From the NCBI GenBank assembly GCA_036897485.1, contig JAYMTF010001046.1, positions 1 to 26,905 of the forward strand: a stretch of DNA of 26,905 bases, given 5' to 3'. A model generated the notes under the pieces. The model was not told the origin of the DNA. It saw nothing but the letters and a program-made list of their open reading frames with translations, and made no database searches. Source of the DNA: Pelargonium nanum (taxonomy: Eukaryota; Streptophyta; Magnoliopsida; Geraniales; Geraniaceae). A program made the translations under genes and the position numbers. Of this stretch, positions 1-11,783 are shown piece after piece (the stretch's first letter is position 1; the number at the start of each line of letters is the position of its first letter).

Positions 1-919
1 GTGCTTAGGTTCCCCTCTCGTTTTAAACCACTTCCAGCTGCCCCCGCCACAATTTGTCGATTTGATCTCAGAAGAAGCTTCAAAGGGAATCACCCTGAAG
101 GGACCTTCAGGGGATCATTGGCAAGTAAAACCGTTTAAGGTCAGCCGGAGCATGTACTTGGGAGATGGTTGGCAGCAGTTTGTGAGAGACAACTCCTTAG
201 GGGACGGCGAGTTCTTGGTTTTCAGCTACGACGGAGCTACCTGTTTCCAAGTACAAATCTTTGACAAAAACGGATTGGAACGGATCAATGTTGCAAGTAT
301 CAGAAAAGAGTCCATGGGTAAGCAAAACAAACAAGCTTTCTCTGTCAATGATGGTCTCTCAAATGCAACAGGTCAAGATCTTGGTGACACAGACAGGCTC
401 AAAAACACCAGCAAGAAGAAAGAAAGCCAACTGATGGAGATAAAAGAAGAAGAAGATCAGATACCAATCTCCCAAGAGAAAGGCACTGAAAGGAGGTTGA
501 ATACCAGAAACACAGACTTGCCAGTTCCATTTTCCTCCAACTTGCCGTACTTCTGGATGCGTATGCAAGCAAATTATGTAGAGAGGGTGTTTATCCTAGT
601 AAGTGCATCTCCATTCATGATATGTTCTTCTATTGTGCATAAGTAGTTTCTCACCCATGTCATTGTGTTTATGTTATGTTATGTGCAGCCCATTCCACAT
701 TCCTTTTCTAGTACTCACCTAACTCGAGACAAAACGAAGATTACTCTCCAAAATCAAGATGGGAAATCATGGGAGGTGTTCTGTACTTACAGTTGTAACA
801 GGAACAATATCTGCGGAGGTTGGCGTGCCTTTGTGCGCGATAACAAGCTCAAGGATGGCGATATCTGCATATTTGAGCTAGTATCCAGAAACAAAATGCA
901 ATTTCATGTTTTCCGCTAA
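1..919 (+). CDS. B3 domain (REM-like) transcription factor, 5' partial
   Basis: Likely nuclear DNA-binding protein with two B3 domains; the start lies left of the window. The first visible exon is open to base 1, but a pyrimidine-rich stretch ending in cttccag at 37 suggests the exon begins at 38. It runs to 598 (donor gtaagt); the last exon is 689-919 (acceptor gtgcag, stop taa 917-919), joined in phase 0. The first B3 domain shows PPPQFVD, then GDHWQVKPFKVS, then GWQQFVRDNSLGDGEFLVF. A charged linker rich in K and E follows. The second B3 domain shows KITLQNQDGKSWEV, then GWRAFVRDNKLKDGDICIFEL, and ends the protein at FHVFR. The GW..FV.DN.L.DGD signature occurs in both and is typical of REM/B3 proteins. 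Closest remembered type is the At1g49475-like group. The exact 5' border and the DNA target are not visible. Confidence 0.85.
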
Positions 920-1355
920 ACATGGAGATGTCAAATTATATTATGTACAACTAATGTCTAACATGACACTTCAGCCTATCGTATCTATGTATTGTATGGT
1001 TAGTATTGAACTAAAATTATATAAAATGAATTTGGCATTACATAGATTGGTTCTTTAAGTAATACAATGTTCATAATCCAAAACCATTCCTCCTGAAGAA
1101 GCACAGCAGCCTAATATATTACACTTCAAGAGATAGTATGATTGTTTGTTGCACTTGTATAAAATCCAGTATATATATGCCGTTTCAGAGCAGAGCAGCG
1201 AAACAAACAATACGGACTAGCAGATCACTTAAAATTGTGATATATTAACAGAAACAAAGGCACATACAAAAAATCCAGAAACATTTCTACCTCGTTTCAA
1301 GAAGCCAGCGTGTTCTCATTCCTCCACCCATGAATTCTGGCGGGTATTGCAATTA
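920..1355. other. Convergent intergenic region (3'UTRs)
   Basis: AT-rich DNA between the B3 stop and the kinase stop on the opposite strand. It should hold the 3'UTRs of both convergent genes. I see no gene, RNA or repeat in it, and no unambiguous AATAAA on either strand that I would mark. Confidence 0.5.
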
Positions 1356-4300
1356 TCACATTGCATAAATTATCTCTCCGCTACTGTCGATGTCAAGATC
1401 AGGATCAGTATCCAGGTCTTCATCCATATCATCATCAATGTCCAGGCAGCCAGTCAGATAAGGATCGAGACTGTTGGTGCCAGCGGTGGGTACGGTGGCC
1501 TCAGCAATTATCTGCATAATCTCATCAATGCTCTGCATCGGTAGATCAGGCTCTTCAAATTGGTTGTTCGTGTTGTTTTCATCCATGAGATCTGCTGGAA
1601 GATTTTTCAGAAACCACTCGTGCTTCCTAATCTCAGGCATGGTTATCCTCTGTTGCAAAATGAACATTAAGCTGAGATAGTCAACCAATAGTTGTAAGTT
1701 GTATCTTTTCGTAAATGTGGAAATGAAATGATCGAAATACATGCATGCATCTGGCTCTGAGTGCACTGTAGCTGTACGCCCATTACTTTAGAATGAGCAA
1801 TAGACAATAACAAAAAAGAAAAAGAATATAAACTTAAATAACAAATTAATTGATGAAACTCCAACAGAAAAGTAACCAATATGAATATCTGGGAACAAAA
1901 AGATGCCTACGAACCCAAAAATGACAGAATGCACTAACCTTTGCAGGATCAGCTACAAAAATCCTTGAGATTAGATGGTTGCACTCAGGAGATATATGAA
2001 CATAATCAGGAATGGAGTACTGGACATTCAAAATTCGCTGCCAGACAACCAAATATGAGTAAAATAATTTTTCTATTTACCACACCTACATTCAGTTAGA
2101 ACAAAGAGGAAAAGGAGAAGGAAAAATACATGTATCGTCTTGCGGAAGTTCTTTGGCACATCAGGATCTTCAAAAGGGTATGCACCAACCAACATGACAT
2201 ATAAAGTTACCCCACATGACCACACATCTGCAATCTGGATACATATAAAGCAGGGGGACATCATGAAACATTGAATAAGAAGAATGCAGGAACGTTAAAG
2301 AGACCTACTCGAAGCAGAACTCATGTTAGCCTGGATTTTTGTCCAAGTCAGTCCTACTCATAATCATGGATGCTTCATTTATGAGAAAGAGTTTATCAAC
2401 AGCATAAAATTTTAATTTTTTAACACTTTATGCAGTTATTTGTTAAATATCTTCTTTCTTACTATAATAAACTTTTCACTATGTAACTATATATGTTTAC
2501 CGTAAGCCGTTATATATCAGCTCATTCCTCATAATATATTTGCGCACTAACACTACCGCTTCAAAATTAAGATAGACTGCTGTAGTTGGTTAACTAAAAT
2601 CACATCATTGCAGTTTTAATGGGGACAGCAGATCAGCACAAGCACACTAACAAGCAGCATAAGATTTTGTTCAGTTCCTCTTCAGGACTAGTGACCTATA
2701 AGGCGTTTTCATTGGTTCTAATGAGTATGCCCCTGGTGACCTGATATTTTCTCCTATCAACAAAAAATGAGGAAAAGAGTAGCACTTGGAATAGCATTGT
2801 ACTTCTCTGAATCAGTAAGAGTTACATGTAAAGGATTGTGAAGTCCTGTGTGCATGGTATCTTAAACTACAAAGGACAGAATCTATGAAATTATACATTA
2901 ATGCTTCTCAATTGATGTTTGATGGGGATTGGTTGGTTTTACTTGCGCTTCATCTCTACCCACTTATATAAATATAAATCTCCCATATGTTCCTTGTTAA
3001 TCACGGAACATGGCAGACTCCACAATAGATTGTGAAAATTAATATGCCTTCACTCTTCAGAACTGGGTTTCTGATATGGATCCGAATGGGTTTGGTAATT
3101 ATATACCTAAATGGGGTATTGTTGCAGTGATTCATAATTTTGAACTCAGTAGTGAAATTTAAGATAAGAAGTGCAAAACAACGGAACCAAAAATTACATT
3201 ACCAGCATTCTGGAAAAACAACTAACTTAGAAATGGAGATCATTCAGAAGACCAACAGTAGAGAGAGAGAGAGAGAGAGAGAGGACTTTTAATTACTAAT
3301 TAACTAAATCCAATAAATATTACCTTGCCATCATATTCCTTCTTCAGTAATACTTCAGGAGCTATATATGCAGGGGTTCCAACAGTTGATTTTGGTTGTG
3401 AATGCAGCACTGATGACTGAAAAGTAATTTATTGTTAAGTATCACTACAATAGAGAAGAGGGATGGCACAAAAAATGAACACATGTCCAATATAAGCAAA
3501 CGATACATAAAATGAATTCACTAAGAACCAAACAGAAAAACCTCTAGTGTATAGCAAAAAGCACCACAGTTAGGTCTTACGAACAGGCCCCAGAATATCA
3601 CAACAAAATAGCAAAAACCATTAAAGGTGACTAGTACCTTGGAGTATCCAAAATCACAAATTTTCAAGCGAGGAGCAAGGCTTCCATCTAACAAAGTATT
3701 CTCCAACTTCAAGTCACGGTGGCACACTTGCTTCATAGAAGCAACGCAGTAACAAGATAAAAATCAGTCACCTAGTATACTTTTTTGGGTAAACAATAAA
3801 AATTGGAGGCAAAATTATTCATTTACCATTTCGTGACAGTAGCCCACTCCTGATATAAGTTGTTGAAAGAAAAAACGTGCCTGCATTGCAGCCCAGAATA
3901 AATTACAAAGAATAGGATCATTACCAAACATATATTAATTAATGTATAAAAAATAAACCTCATCTTCACTGAACCGGCCAGCATTACATATCCGCTCAAA
4001 AAGCTCTCCTCCAGATGCATATTCCATCACAATAGCCAGATGAGTTGGTGTTAATATGACCTGTAATTTTATTAATATGAATTATATATGTTACTAAGGA
4101 GCAGAAGTTGATTAGAATGCAACTAATGAGCATACCTCTTTGAATCTGACAATATTGGGATGCCTCAATGACCTATGATTAATAATTTCCCTTTGTACAT
4201 TTGCATCTATCTGTGATACACAAAACTCTATGAGGGTAATGAAACAATTTAGAAATCAAACTAGGAAAGCCAGAAAAACACAGAAGTCTTTTTTATTGAA

Positions 4301-7027
4301 AAATTGCTAAAAATAACTTAGGTGTTGTGCCACATTATAGCAAACAAGAAACTTGAAGGCATTGCAGCTATTAAGTTATCTCTTTTCCAGAACAATTCCT
4401 TAGCTTCAAGAATCTACCAAGTCATCAACATCCCTTTTTCTTGGATATCTTGTTACCAGGACCTCTTTGTTATAAGGAACTCCTGCTACTTTATCAAAAC
4501 CTATGGGTACAGTGGTACACAAATGTTGCCATCTCATCCAATCATGGTGTAAGCCAAAGGACAATTGGACAAATGCTTTTACCAGAATACATCAACTTAC
4601 AAGAAACTATAAGAAATCAAAATGTGAATCTTTGCAATTATGCTATGAGAGGAATACGCAAAAAAAAGTAATCAAAATAAAACTTTTTATCAGCTAAAAA
4701 GTACAATCATTTGGCTTAGCTACGGTATTTCTTCTTCTTGGAAAGCAAAACGAAACTCAGGACACCAGATTCAATATCATATTTTCATGGCACCTTGACA
4801 ACAAAAAAATAAAAGTTATCAAGAGTTTATATCTTTTAAGATCCTATCAAACTCTAACAAATAAAATTCACGCAAGTCATTTCAATGGCCTTCACAATTG
4901 ATCATCCATTTCTTGATTCTCTTTGGACAAAAGTACGACTAAATGCAAATGCTCAACTTTTGTTTCTCCACTTCCTATCTTGATGAAGAGGGCCCACATT
5001 GAAAATAAAATATTTACAACAGTTGGCAAGAAAGATACTGTTTTCTTTACTCTCTTTACCCTGCAACCCTCTTCAATTCTTCTAATTTAGTTTCCTGGCT
5101 GATCCAATCTCATTCCAACCCGTCTACAGAACTTATTCCATACCTTTTTTACCGCCTTCTTCTCATTGATCCGATATTCATTTTGAATTCATAAAGATGC
5201 AACCCTTGGAATTCGGGTAGTTCTTATTTGAAAATTTCAAGTTATGGATTGACGGGTTTGTTTAATTTGATTGAAATTGATGAAACAACAGTTTAGAGAG
5301 ATGGATGTGAAATTAATTACCCTACGTATGCGATTATCATTAACTAAAGTATATAGATATTAGAGTGATCCTTTTTTGCACCTATACATAGTACTTAGGA
5401 AACCTAAGACTGAGTTCTCTATTATTCCTTTGTTTCGTGCCCACCAAGTATGACCAAAGGGTTATGTTCTGATCTTATTATTATAACAGCCCCTAGTTTA
5501 GGGGCCTCTTCCTGCTCCCTTCCCAATTAGCTGGGATTCATCTTTTGCAATGGGGACATATCTAATATCTTGTATTACTAGTTATTCTAAAGAGTAATAG
5601 GAGTATTCCTACGTGAGTGTGAAATTAATTACCCTACTGGCCAAGACTTTTCTTTTTGGTTAGTTGCCAGCTACAGATTGAAATCAGTACATGTTGGATG
5701 TGAGTGGCACCCATATCAAACCATTTCAAATACACGAGAGTAAAGAAATTACATGCTAAATATGGCTCCATAAACGCAAGAAAAACAATAGGTTAAAGAA
5801 GAAGAAAAAACACTACACAATTGCTGAAGTAATATGTGAGAAGCCGAAAGAAAAAGTTGAAACCAGTTAAGAAGATGTGAAACCACCTCCATAAAAATTC
5901 AAGGGAGGAAGTGGAGAAGCAATTTGGGAGCATTTGTAATATTGACTACATTTATTTATTTATTTTAAAACAAATGATAAAGGCTACATTTATCAAGACA
6001 TACAAAAGAGTGAATTCAATATTTTACGATACAGACTAATATCTCCTTATTTTTGTCACTCCAAAATTGTAATATTTTATTAACTCTTTTCTACAAATTA
6101 TTGGAACAAAGCAAAAGAATCATTTCAACAAATGTAACTTTCTAATCAACTATTGAAATTAACATCTAACAATAAGAAAAGTTGACAAATCCATAAGTGC
6201 AACTTAAAGTCAGGAATCAGGATACCCTTTACCAAAAAAAAACATGTAATTTCTTTTTTTCCTAATAAAGTTAGGCAACCAGCCAAAGCACTGAGAACAA
6301 CAAAGTCTAATTTTATCCCATTATCGATCCTCAGAAACCCATAACCCAACGAACAATTTCCTTCACATCATGTCCCAATAAGCCAAAAAACCAATCTGAA
6401 TGGAACATAAAAAATGTAAAAACCACTTAAACACCAAGCTAAGATCCCATCAATAATCAAATATTGGCAATAAATTAATCAAAAACTAACATCCACAAAG
6501 TAGCAAATTAAACACTGTAAGAACTTGAACCCTCAAATCCCACTTGTTTTGAACAAGAACAAGAGGAGCTCAGTGAAGTTCAATCACCCACTTAAATGCA
6601 ATCCATAAGCTAAACTAGAAACCAATTACCCACAAACCAAAAAAAAAAAGCAATTAGACACCATATCAAAAGCCCATCAAGCTAAGATGGAAATAACCAA
6701 GAACCAAAAACAAGCTATCAGACATTATATTAAGAGCCCATCAAAACTAAAAACACTAGAAAACAAGCAAACCACTCAATTTTCAGAAACACTAACCAAA
6801 TGAACCTCCCAAAAAAAATAAGGTAAGACCCAATTAAACATTAGACTAACCTTCTCACCTCTCTCAATATACTTGACAGCCACAAGCTCCTCCGTCTGCT
6901 TGTCCCTCATCAACCTGGCCACCCCGAAATTCCCCGACCCAATATCGCGCACTAGCTCGTAACGATCGCTTTCGTGCGTGATGGGAAAGTCCATCCCCGG
7001 CCCCACCGTGATCGCCGGCCGATCCAT
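1356..7027 (-). CDS. SnRK2.6 (OST1): SnRK2 protein kinase, OST1/SnRK2.6 type
   Basis: Ser/Thr kinase of abscisic-acid signalling; the family phosphorylates ABF transcription factors, SLAC1 and NADPH oxidase and is held off by PP2C phosphatases. Nine coding exons on the minus strand: 7027-6851, 4210-4136, 4060-3959, 3880-3827, 3730-3638, 3416-3324, 2234-2130, 2037-1939, 1649-1356. All junctions are GT-AG and phase 0, giving 363 aa (Arabidopsis OST1 is 362). Visible residues: glycine loop IGSGNFG (30-36), catalytic lysine K52, HRDLKLEN with D142, DFG in exon 5, activation loop [17 protein letters not shown] with S173, S177 and T178 matching the activating OST1 sites. The C-terminal SnRK2 box ([13 protein letters not shown]) and the acidic ABA box ending in SSGEIIYAM are complete. 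Nothing is missing, so the gene looks functional. Introns 1 (2.64 kb) and 6 (1.09 kb) are long. Confidence 0.97.
2235..3323 (-). other. Kinase intron 6 (1.09 kb)
   Basis: Intron between the exon ending at 3324 (donor gtaata on the minus strand) and the exon starting at 2234 (acceptor ccag). AT-rich, with a pure (GA) run at 3261-3283. I see no gene in it. Confidence 0.85.
3261..3283. repeat. (GA)n microsatellite in kinase intron 6
   Basis: Uninterrupted GA dinucleotide run of 23 bases. It reads as a CT tract on the sense strand of the kinase gene, about 40 bases upstream of the intron 6 donor in window coordinates. Confidence 0.95.
4211..6850 (-). other. Kinase intron 1 (2.64 kb)
   Basis: Long first intron after residue 59, with donor gttagt and acceptor cacag. 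Reading frames inside (for example 4322-4697) show no family signature. It holds a 20-bp direct repeat at 5306-5325 and 5618-5637 and two short hairpins around 5397 and 5490. The rest is AT-rich without recognisable features. Long first introns of plant genes often carry regulatory sequence, but nothing here proves that. Confidence 0.85.
5306..5637. repeat. 20-bp direct repeat bracketing 292 bp in kinase intron 1
   Basis: The motif tgtgaaattaattaccctac occurs exactly at 5306-5325 and again at 5618-5637. The bracketed segment contains two small inverted repeats: cttagg/cctaag near 5396-5410, and cccctagtttagggg near 5490. The copies could be an unusually long target duplication around an insertion, or the remains of a local duplication. 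I see no terminal repeats or coding remnant that names an element. Confidence 0.6.
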
Positions 7028-7430
7028 CCCTCAAGAGACCGAGAAGATACAGTCCAGCAAAGGAATCACATAATCAGGAGCAGCTCTACTACCTAAAAGA
7101 CAATGGCAAGCGTGGACCACTCGATCGGAGGAGGTGGAAAGAGACCGGAATGGGTTCGAGCCCGTGATTGCTTTACTCTCACAACCACCCAAATGGGTTT
7201 TGCCACATCAGAGCAGACGATAGAGTTCTCGTGAACAAAGCTAGCTTTTTTTTTTTACCTCTCTTACTTCGAATCTGTGTTGGTTGTTGGGTCGCTGTGT
7301 CTGTTTCGTTAAGTTTTATCCAAAAACTGCCTTGGTGAGAAACAGAGAGACGACGACGATTGACGAAGAAGAGGGTGGAGATAAGAACTGAAAAGGAGGT
7401 ATTTTTATTCCCGAACGAGGACAAAATGGT
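7028..7430 (-). promoter_or_regulatory. 5'UTR and core promoter of the SnRK2 gene
   Basis: On the minus strand the region upstream of ATG 7027 is rich in CT and contains no in-frame extension. Two similar AT-rich stretches reading aataaaaata on the minus strand lie near 7400-7412 and 7430-7442 and could act as TATA-like elements. Transcription would then start near 7370-7390, leaving a leader of roughly 350 bases. The positions are an inference from composition only. Confidence 0.4.
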
Positions 7431-7684
7431 GTGTATTTTTATTCACGCACCACCACGTCACTCGACATGTCATCTCTTGATCGCCATGTCACTCGTCTTC
7501 TTCTGAAACACTAAAACGGTGCGATTTATCGAATCAAAGTTCATGTACACAAAAACGGTGCATCAAAGTTCATCAAAGTTTTGTGTACTAAATTTGGTAT
7601 TGCATCAAAGTTCATGTACTAATGATGACATTAATCCGAATGTCACATCAGCTCCGAAAGTGCCACATTTGTAACATATAATGA

Positions 7685-8260
7685 CTCAGTTAAAGCTTTT
7701 TTTGAAAAACTTGACATATATATTAATACCAAGCAAAATTTACATCATCATGCCACCACTTGGACAGCCAAATCATAGCCTTACCTATCCACATTCTATT
7801 AACAAGTTTAAGAGTACTCAGATTAAAAAAACTAGCAAAAGAGCTTTGACATTTGAAATGATATTGGAGCTGGCACAAGGGTCGACTTCATCTTTGCGGA
7901 TACACCTGAAAAGATCAGCTGAGTCAGTTACAATGTAGGAAGGAGAGATATTATAACGAACACAGAAGAGTATTCCAAACTGCAAAGCTAAAGTTTCCGC
8001 CTCAAACGAGGAGCCTGCCAAAATATTTTTACACCCACACGCCACCTCCTTTCCATTCACAGTTAACACCCATCCCACCCCAGCATTATTGTGCTTGAAC
8101 GCTCCATCTGTGCGGAGACAAACACCACAATCAAATATATTCCCCATTTCCATCTCCCTACTTCCCCCTCCTTTCTACCCCCATTTTCCTTCAGTAATTG
8201 AGGACCCCCAGACGAGAAAGACTGAAATAGGCCCTTAGCCTCACTCGAGGCTCAGTTAAA
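7685..8260 (-). mobile_element. 5'-truncated LINE insertion with target duplication
   Basis: Identical 10-bp copies of ctcagttaaa at 7685-7694 and 8251-8260 bracket a 556-bp insert. On the minus strand the insert starts inside the 3' part of a plant L1-type LINE. It carries the RNase H domain and ends in a short A-rich tail (caaaaaaagc) after a TTGCTTGGTATTAATATAT-like stretch that is typical of these elements. Size, orientation, tail and duplication all fit target-primed reverse transcription with 5' truncation. No reverse transcriptase or endonuclease part is present, so the copy is dead. Confidence 0.75.
7818..8153 (-). pseudogene. RNase H-like domain remnant of a LINE
   Basis: Frame of 111 codons with the plant retroelement RNase H fold: RTDGAFKHNNAGVGWVL (first catalytic Asp), SSFEAETLAL (Glu), IVTDSADLFRCI (second Asp). 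The family normally continues to a VNR.AH.LAK-like helix. Here the frame stops early, and matching codons (LVNRMW, then GKA) reappear near 7770-7800 in another frame, so the C terminus is broken. It is not an independent gene: it lies inside the 7695-8250 insertion and lacks the upstream polymerase domains. Cellular RNase H1 is excluded because it has a different flanking architecture. Confidence 0.75.
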
Positions 8261-8370
8261 TTGAGATAACAGTATGTATTAAATTAGGTAAAAATCAAAA
8301 GTCAGTGTACCAAATTGGTTTTTTAAAAGTTTCGTGTACTAAATTGAGTATTGAGTCAAAGTTTGTGTAC

Positions 8371-9200
8371 CTCTATCTCTCTACAAAAATGACATTTCTT
8401 TTGCTAAAACCTATCTCTCTCTCTCTCTCTCTCTTATGTGTCTAATTTGATTTGCTCATACGTCATTTTTTTCTTGTTGTTCTAGCGCCAAACTAATTCA
8501 TTTCTCGAAGAATTTGAGCGATTTAGTTCTCAGCATTCGCTAATTTTGGGAATACGAGGTGCATGATTTTGTAATTGAACCAAATTGCGTTGTCGAAATT
8601 TGTTCACTTGTCTGCTCCTATTAATTTTTTTGTTGTTGTTCAATTTGATCAATTTGAGTTGTCTTTCCTGTCTTTCACGCGCAAAACCAGTCTCTAGAGC
8701 GTCACATCATTGCCTCTGTCTTTCTTCTCTTCCTCCATACAACCGTAACGATGTGACAATCGATTACTACTTTAATGGATAAAACAATAAGTAGTTTAAG
8801 GGTCAGAACAAACAAGATTTGAGGTTAGAGGCTAAAATCAAAATTTCGTCAAATCCATGGGCAAAACCATTAAACTAAAAAACGACATGACAAATTTGTT
8901 GACATGACGTTGGTTACATGTTATAGCCGTTTACAAGGGTGTAAACAATTTTTTTTTAAATGTTGTAAAATGGTTATTATTATTATTTTTAATAAATTAG
9001 TAAGGCATGAATTATAATAATATCATGTATCAATTAATTAAAATTATGGAAAAATATTATGTGAGAGACCCTATATTTAAGGGAATAAATTTTTTTATTA
9101 AATATATATTATTTTATTGTAGAAAAAAATTGACAATACAAACATAAAAATGAAAAGGAAATAACGTGAAGGGAAAGAAAAATAAAAATGAGTGGTACAT
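8371..9200. other. Intergenic, repeat-derived and AT-rich
   Basis: Contains a CT microsatellite, then about 500 bases of mixed composition that include GCGCCAAA near 8485 and motifs such as gacatgacgttgg near 8900. These resemble the ends of long-TIR elements, but I could not pair them. From about 8940 the DNA is very AT-rich. No gene is supported. Confidence 0.45.
8414..8434. repeat. (CT)n microsatellite
   Basis: Pure TC dinucleotide run between the LINE region and the HHO-like gene. Confidence 0.95.
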
Positions 9201-9282
9201 TAATGGAGTATTAACGTAAATTCCTTAACTCGGATAGGATATGCGGCGACCCGAAACGGACTTTGTTGTAGCGATTGTTGAA

Positions 9283-9535
9283 TATCCTTCTCTCTCGCCA
9301 ACACCAGAATCTTCGCCTTTCAATTTCGCTTTCGCTATATACCAAAACCTCTCTCTCTCTTTTTTTTTCTTCTCTTACACAGTACAATCTCTCGTTCTCT
9401 ATATATATACAGATCTCACACACTCTCTCTCTTTTTCTCCCAATTTTCTATGATTCGTTTTGGTTAAATAAACTTGGTAATCTATTTTAAGATTAGAGGA
9501 CAAAAGGATCTGAATTTGTTGTTTGTTTTGGAGAA
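9283..9535 (+). promoter_or_regulatory. Core promoter and CT-rich leader of the HHO-like gene
   Basis: TATA-like ctatatatatac at 9398-9410 lies about 130 bases before ATG 9536. It is set in a CT-rich stretch, a common layout in plant promoters. Another TATA-like gctatatacc lies near 9333. If the 9400 element is used, the leader would be about 100 bases. Both choices are inferred from sequence alone. Confidence 0.4.
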
Positions 9536-11783
9536 ATGGATTCGCTTCCACCTGAACTGAGCTTGAATATTAGACCCACTTTTGTTCCTAAAACGATCAA
9601 TGCTTTTCTCAAGGAGCTGTCGATGATCGGAAATGGCTCCGACAAGGTCACGAAGCTAGATGATTTCGTCAGGAGATTGGAAGAGGAGATGAGGAAAATC
9701 GACGCCTTCAAGCGCGAGCTTCCTCTGTGCATGCTTCTGTTACACGATGGTTGGTTTCAATTTTATTTAATCATGAATCTTCCAATAAGTTTATGAGAGA
9801 ACTATTTATTTCTGGATATGGGTTTTCTGGTTTTGATTGTCTTGATTAATGGGTGTTCATTGAATTCAATTTCTGGAGCTGGGTTTTTTTTTTTCAAGGA
9901 TTTTGATCAATGGGCGTGTCTCAGTTCAATATTCCGGAGATTTTTTGGTTTATTTTAACTGACTTGTTTTGTACTGTTCTGTTGTTGTTATGGTTGTTGT
10001 AGCAATTTTGGCCTTAAAGAGTGAGTCATTGCAGTTCAAGGTACCAAAGGCTGAACCAGAATCACTACCAGTGCTAGAAGAATTCATTCCAATGAAGAAG
10101 CTGAGTGAAAATGAAGGAATTAGCAAAGAAAAAGAATGGAAAGATAAGAAGCACTGGATGAGCTCTTTTCAGTTGTACGATTATCGATCCATTGATCCTC
10201 CTAAGTCCAATGGAAATAAGGTGGGCAAGACATTGTTTAGAACATGGATACAACTTGATGTTCTAAGGTTGAAAGTTGAAACCATTGTGTTTCTAAGATA
10301 TTTAAGTGATTGGTTGAAATGCTTTTGTGTTATTGTGGCAGGGAAATGAGGAAGAGATTAAAATTACAGCAGAAGTGGATGCATTTGCGATTAAGAAGCG
10401 TAACGTGGGAACTGGAGGGGGAAGGGCTTTTTGGCCCTCCTCTCCTTTTCCGCTGGGGACAAAGGAAGAAAGGGAGGAGTTACCAGTTCCTGGCCTTTCT
10501 CTACTCACACCCAGAAAGAATTTGAGAGAAGAATCAGGTTCTAGTGGATTCAAAACTAGCTGTAGCAGAGCAGTTTCCTGTCGTGCTACTGATGTTCAAT
10601 CCAGCTCACATGCCGGGCCACTGCAGTCGCCAACTGCCAGGAAACAAAGGAGGTCCTGGTCACCAGAGTTGCACCGGCGTTTTGTGAATGCCTTGCAACA
10701 GCTTGGTGGTTCACAAGGTAAGAAGATCACAGTGTAATTTGCTTTTACAATTTTGGAGCTTATATTAGTTTTTATACTCTGAGTGAAGAATATAGCTCTG
10801 CTGCACTAAACATTTGAATGGATTCTTGTGTTTATTTCTTTTTTCTTTTTTCATAGATAACATTCATAGTGTGGAATTTGGTCATAGAATGTTTGGATGC
10901 GCACAGATGGAAATTATTAGAACCAATACCCTATTTCTTTTTTCAAGATAGAAATCATATGTAAGAAGTCTGAAATTTGAATTTGTTTTCTGTTTATCCT
11001 TGGCAATGGAACTTTATATACGAGGAGATTCATTAGATACATAGTGATAAGAAATTTGATCTAGTATGACATTAAACAGCCATCTGGAAGCTTAAAACTA
11101 ATTGTACTTTCTGTGCTGATAGATGAGAGATTGAGAGGTCTTTTTTAATAACTTGCAGATTTTCCTTTGCATTATCTTATTTTTGGTCTTTGTATCTTTT
11201 GCAGTAGCCACACCCAAGCAGATTAGAGAACTTATGCAAGTTGATGGTCTCACAAATGATGAGGTGAAGAGTCATTTGCAGGTGGGTTCATGATTTCATT
11301 TTCCTTTTTTTATTTTGTTCCTGTGAGAATTGAAGGAGAACAGAATGCTATTCTGGAAAGAAGTCATATCATGCATTTTTGTGTGTTTCTTTGTGTGGTT
11401 ATATGCAAGAGATTGACCGCGTTTTAGAGGATTGTGTGTCTATAGAATTTGGATATTGACAGTAATGCTGATTGGAGATACCTTATCATCTGCAGAAATA
11501 CAGACTTCATACTCGTAGAGCTTCACGTGCTACGGGAGCTACCCCTGCAAACCAATCTGTTGTTGTTTTGGGGGGTTTGTGGATGCCCCAAGATCAATGC
11601 GGGGAATCTTCAAAGGCAAACGCTTCTCAGTCTGATTCTCCCCAAGGTCCCTTCCAATTAGGCACACCTGCTGGCTCCGTAACTGGCAGTGACAGCATGG
11701 ATGATGATGATGTAGAAGATGAGAAATCTGAGAGCTATAGCTGGAAAAGTCACATTCACAGACCCATGAAAAATGCTGTATAG
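9536..11783 (+). CDS. HHO6: GARP/G2-like (HRS1 homologue, HHO5/6-type) transcription factor
   Basis: Nuclear DNA-binding protein; HRS1/HHO (NIGT1) proteins mostly repress nitrate- and phosphate-responsive genes, and HHO5 is tied to floral meristem control. Five exons: 9536-9749, 10003-10220, 10342-10717, 11205-11281, 11496-11783, all GT-AG, giving 390 aa. The N-terminal region has PELSLNI, then a helix [19 protein letters not shown] followed by [18 protein letters not shown], the conserved HHO N-terminal domain. The GARP Myb-like domain spans about 245-302: [53 protein letters not shown]. The C terminus has SVVVLGGLW and [12 protein letters not shown], both features I recall from HHO6, followed by an acidic [12 protein letters not shown] tract. 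HHO5 is the alternative; the HHO5/6 clade is much surer than the exact orthologue. Confidence 0.93.

Larger units (their letters stand above)
7582..8370. repeat. Degenerate direct repeats of an older element
   Basis: A 38-base stretch at 7582-7619 reappears in the same orientation at 8333-8370 with about seven differences; both read roughly tgtgtactaaat...gtattg...tcaaagtt..tgtac. Partial extra copies of atcaaagttcatgtac lie at 7533-7548. The region between the copies was interrupted by the LINE at 7695-8250. The pattern looks like the internal sub-repeats found in non-coding plant transposon ends. The family is not recognised. Confidence 0.5.

Noticed and set aside
4322..4697. Three overlapping 64-76 codon frames on the + strand
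   Set aside because: They lie inside kinase intron 1, antisense to it, with no recognisable protein signature.
7150..7170. B-box-like gggttcgagcccg in the kinase leader
   Set aside because: No matching A box, acceptor stem or anticodon arm at the right spacing, so not a tRNA gene or clear SINE.
7440..8930. A second long-TIR MULE-like element around the LINE
   Set aside because: Words such as ccatgtcactcg and gacatgacgttgg recall the right-hand element, but I could not pair two convincing inverted arms.
9211..9490. 70-codon frames on both strands upstream of the HHO-like gene
   Set aside because: Products of the CT-rich leader and promoter; Ser/Leu or Glu/Arg repeats only.
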